Below are positions 50,584 to 52,223 of a DNA stretch of 52,223 nucleotides, piece after piece. Position numbers and translations under genes: made by a program. The number at the start of each line of letters is the position of its first letter. Position 1 is the stretch's first letter. The stretch spans positions 1-52,223 of the forward strand of contig CAZBWH010000014.1 in assembly GCA_964495595.1 (NCBI GenBank), written 5' to 3'. Origin of the DNA: CALMFQ01 sp964495595. Lineage in GTDB: Bacteria > Pseudomonadota > Gammaproteobacteria > Burkholderiales > SCOH01. Below the pieces are notes generated by a model that did no database searches, had not been told where the DNA came from, and saw only the letters and a program-made list of their open reading frames with translations.

Positions 50584-52067
50584 CCGCTGTCAATCCTGTC
50601 TCCCAGACCGGAATCCTCATTCCCAACCCTGATGCCTTGTACCAGACGGCCCGCGAGTGTTTGCTGTCGCCATCCGGTCTTGACGAACAACAATTGAGCG
50701 CAGTCTTCAGCCAGATCATGAACCACCAGATCGACTACGCCGACCTTTATTTCCAGTACAGCCGCAGTGAGGGATGGAGCCTCGAAGAAGGGATGGTCAA
50801 GGCTGGCAGCTTCAATATCGACCAAGGTGTAGGCGTCCGGGCGGTATCAGGGGAAAAAACCGCTTTTGCCTATTCTGATGATATCAGCCTGCCAGCGCTC
50901 ACCCAGGCCGCGCTGGCCACTCGTGCCATCGGCCGTGCCGGAGCCAGCCATCATGCAGCACAACTCCAATTTCCCCAGGGGCGTCAGCTATACCTGCCAC
51001 ACGACCCCATCGGCAGCCTGCAAGACGAGGCTAAAGTCGCCTTGCTGGAGCGAGTGGAGCAGATCGCCCGTTCTTTGGATCCACGGGTTTCCCAAGTGAT
51101 GGCGCATCTTGCAGCCGAATACGAAGTGGTGTTGATTGCCAGGCATGACGGAGCGCGCGCCGCCGACATCCGGCCACTAGTTCGACTAAGCCTGCAAGTG
51201 ATCGTAGAAGAATCCGGGCGCCGGGAACAAGGCAGTGCGGGTGGAGGCGGACGTTTCGATTTTAGCTATTTCTCGGATGCCATATTGCACGACTACGCAG
51301 CCAGGGCTGTCCATCAGGCAGTCATCAATCTGCACGCACGACCCGCACCCGCAGGGGAGATGACTGTCGTGCTCGGCGCAGGATGGCCGGGCATCCTCTT
51401 GCATGAAGCCATCGGGCATGGGCTGGAGGGCGATTTCAATCGTAAAGGCAGCTCAGCCTTTTCCAACCGGATCGGCGAGAAAGTGGCAGCGGCAGGCGTG
51501 ACCGTTGTCGACGACGGCACCCTCGCCAGCCGAAGAGGATCGCTCAACATCGACGACGAGGGAAATCCAACGCAATGTACATTGTTGATTGAGAATGGCG
51601 TGCTGAAGGGCTACCTGCAGGATTCACTCAATGCCAGGCTAATGGGTATGCCGGTCACAGGCAATGCACGAAGGGAAAGCTATGCGCACATCCCAATGCC
51701 TCGCATGACCAATACCTACATGCTCAATGGAGACAAAAGCCCGGACGAAATCATCGCCTCGGTCAAACACGGCATTTATGCCGCCAATTTCGGCGGAGGC
51801 CAGGTCGACATCACCAGCGGAAAATTTGTCTTCTCCGCTGCAGAAGCCTACATGATCGAAGATGGAAAAATTACCTACCCGGTCAAAGGCGCCACCCTGA
51901 TAGGCAACGGACCGGACGTGCTCACCCGCGTCACCATGATCGGCAATGACATGCAACTCGACCCCGGTGTGGGCACTTGCGGCAAAGAGGGGCAAAGTGT
52001 TCCTGTAGGCGTTGGTCAGCCGACATTGAGAATTGACGGAGGATTGACGGTTGGAGGAACCGGCTGA
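50580..52067 (+). CDS. tldD: Metalloprotease TldD
   Basis: A 495-residue TldD. The zinc-binding HEAIGHGLEGD motif lies near residue 279, with supporting segments NRKGSSAFSNRIGEKV, GYLQDSLNAR, ANFGGGQVDITSG and the end CGKEGQSVPVGVGQPTLRIDGGLTVGG. TldD pairs with TldE/PmbA to process microcin B17 and the CcdA antitoxin and to degrade unfolded peptides. The ATG at 50580 overlaps the previous stop; a longer in-frame extension lies within that gene. TldE is not in the window. Confidence 0.96.
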   Translation: MTAVNPVSQTGILIPNPDALYQTARECLLSPSGLDEQQLSAVFSQIMNHQIDYADLYFQYSRSEGWSLEEGMVKAGSFNIDQGVGVRAVSGEKTAFAYSDDISLPALTQAALATRAIGRAGASHHAAQLQFPQGRQLYLPHDPIGSLQDEAKVALLERVEQIARSLDPRVSQVMAHLAAEYEVVLIARHDGARAADIRPLVRLSLQVIVEESGRREQGSAGGGGRFDFSYFSDAILHDYAARAVHQAVINLHARPAPAGEMTVVLGAGWPGILLHEAIGHGLEGDFNRKGSSAFSNRIGEKVAAAGVTVVDDGTLASRRGSLNIDDEGNPTQCTLLIENGVLKGYLQDSLNARLMGMPVTGNARRESYAHIPMPRMTNTYMLNGDKSPDEIIASVKHGIYAANFGGGQVDITSGKFVFSAAEAYMIEDGKITYPVKGATLIGNGPDVLTRVTMIGNDMQLDPGVGTCGKEGQSVPVGVGQPTLRIDGGLTVGGTG

Positions 52068-52154
52068 AACCACCACAGCCTAGCGTCCCTCTCGCCTGTG
52101 CAAGCCTATGATTGAAAGGATATTAGTAGAAATGGCGCACTGCATCTCGACGGA

Positions 52155-52198
52155 TTTTCAGAAAAACTGTTGACACACCGAATCGTGATGCGTATAGT
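52155..52198 (+). promoter_or_regulatory. Strong sigma-70 promoter of stable-RNA type
   Basis: TTGACA (52170-52175) and TATAGT (52193-52198) are separated by exactly 17 bases. An A/T-rich stretch (TTTTCAGAAAAA) just upstream resembles an UP element, and a GC-rich discriminator (TCGGCCTC) follows the -10 box. This combination is typical of rRNA and tRNA operon promoters. The transcript would start near 52205 and leave the window. Confidence 0.75.
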
Positions 52199-52223
52199 TC
52201 GGCCTCTCTGCAGCGACGCAGTC

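Noticed and set aside
1..52223. CRISPR arrays, insertion sequences, prophage genes, tRNA or rRNA genes
   Set aside because: No regular repeat-spacer pattern, transposase, integrase, phage gene or cloverleaf was seen in the window.

Overview
The window is about 52 kb of GC-rich, gene-dense bacterial DNA with no tRNA or rRNA gene, no insertion sequence, no prophage and no CRISPR array. The housekeeping order (PHP phosphoesterase, YciO/Sua5, site-2 protease, TrpS, ScpA, ScpB, RluB), heptosyltransferase WaaF, YhdP, TldD and a polar-flagellum type of chemotaxis set (CheY-CheZ-CheA, CheV, FleS/FleR-like pair) point to a motile Gram-negative betaproteobacterium, probably of the Neisseriales/Chromobacteriaceae type. 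That placement is inferred from protein character and gene order, not from a search.

Layout. 1-5.3 kb: a plus-strand housekeeping operon ending in rluB. 5.3-5.8 kb: a minus-strand LEA-type lipoprotein. 5.8-6.3 kb: a 545-base leader region holding a clear cyclic-di-GMP-I (GEMM-I) riboswitch in front of a DUF1631 protein with a PilZ-like C-terminus (6.3-8.8 kb). 8.9-13.4 kb: waaF, a convergent cinA-like/metallo-beta-lactamase pair, a small zinc-ribbon protein, a TerC/Alx membrane protein and an isoprenylcysteine-methyltransferase-like membrane protein. 13.5-16 kb: the znuACB zinc importer with a Zur-like site. 16.1-17.8 kb: a CotH-kinase lipoprotein. 17.8-19.8 kb: greB-nudF-nudC on the minus strand.

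19.9-45.1 kb is one large chemotaxis and flagellar-signalling island with two arms. The minus arm is cheV2-cheV1-cheY-cheZ-cheA1-EAL/HDOD and ends in a strong terminator. The divergent plus arm is a FleS-like kinase, a STAS antagonist, a REC-PP2C-ATPase protein (HsbA/HsbR-like partner switch), a receptor-like protein with a CheZ-like motif, cheY2, cheA2, cheW, two large receptors that both end in a CheR-docking type pentapeptide, cheR (broken by a 10-N assembly gap), cheD, cheB and a FleR-like sigma-54 activator. The island thus combines two CheA kinases, two CheYs, two CheVs, the complete adaptation enzymes, a serine-phosphorylation switch and c-di-GMP-related proteins.

45.2-52.1 kb: yhdP, a nitrilase-family amidase, a small membrane protein and tldD. 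The last 60 bases hold a strong sigma-70 promoter of the stable-RNA type, so an rRNA or tRNA operon probably starts just outside the window.

The most noteworthy items are the c-di-GMP riboswitch with a plausible expression platform before the DUF1631 gene, the CheZ-like DxxxQ motif inside a receptor-type protein next to a CheY, the separation of the FleS-like and FleR-like genes to the two ends of the plus arm, and the chimeric join inside cheR.
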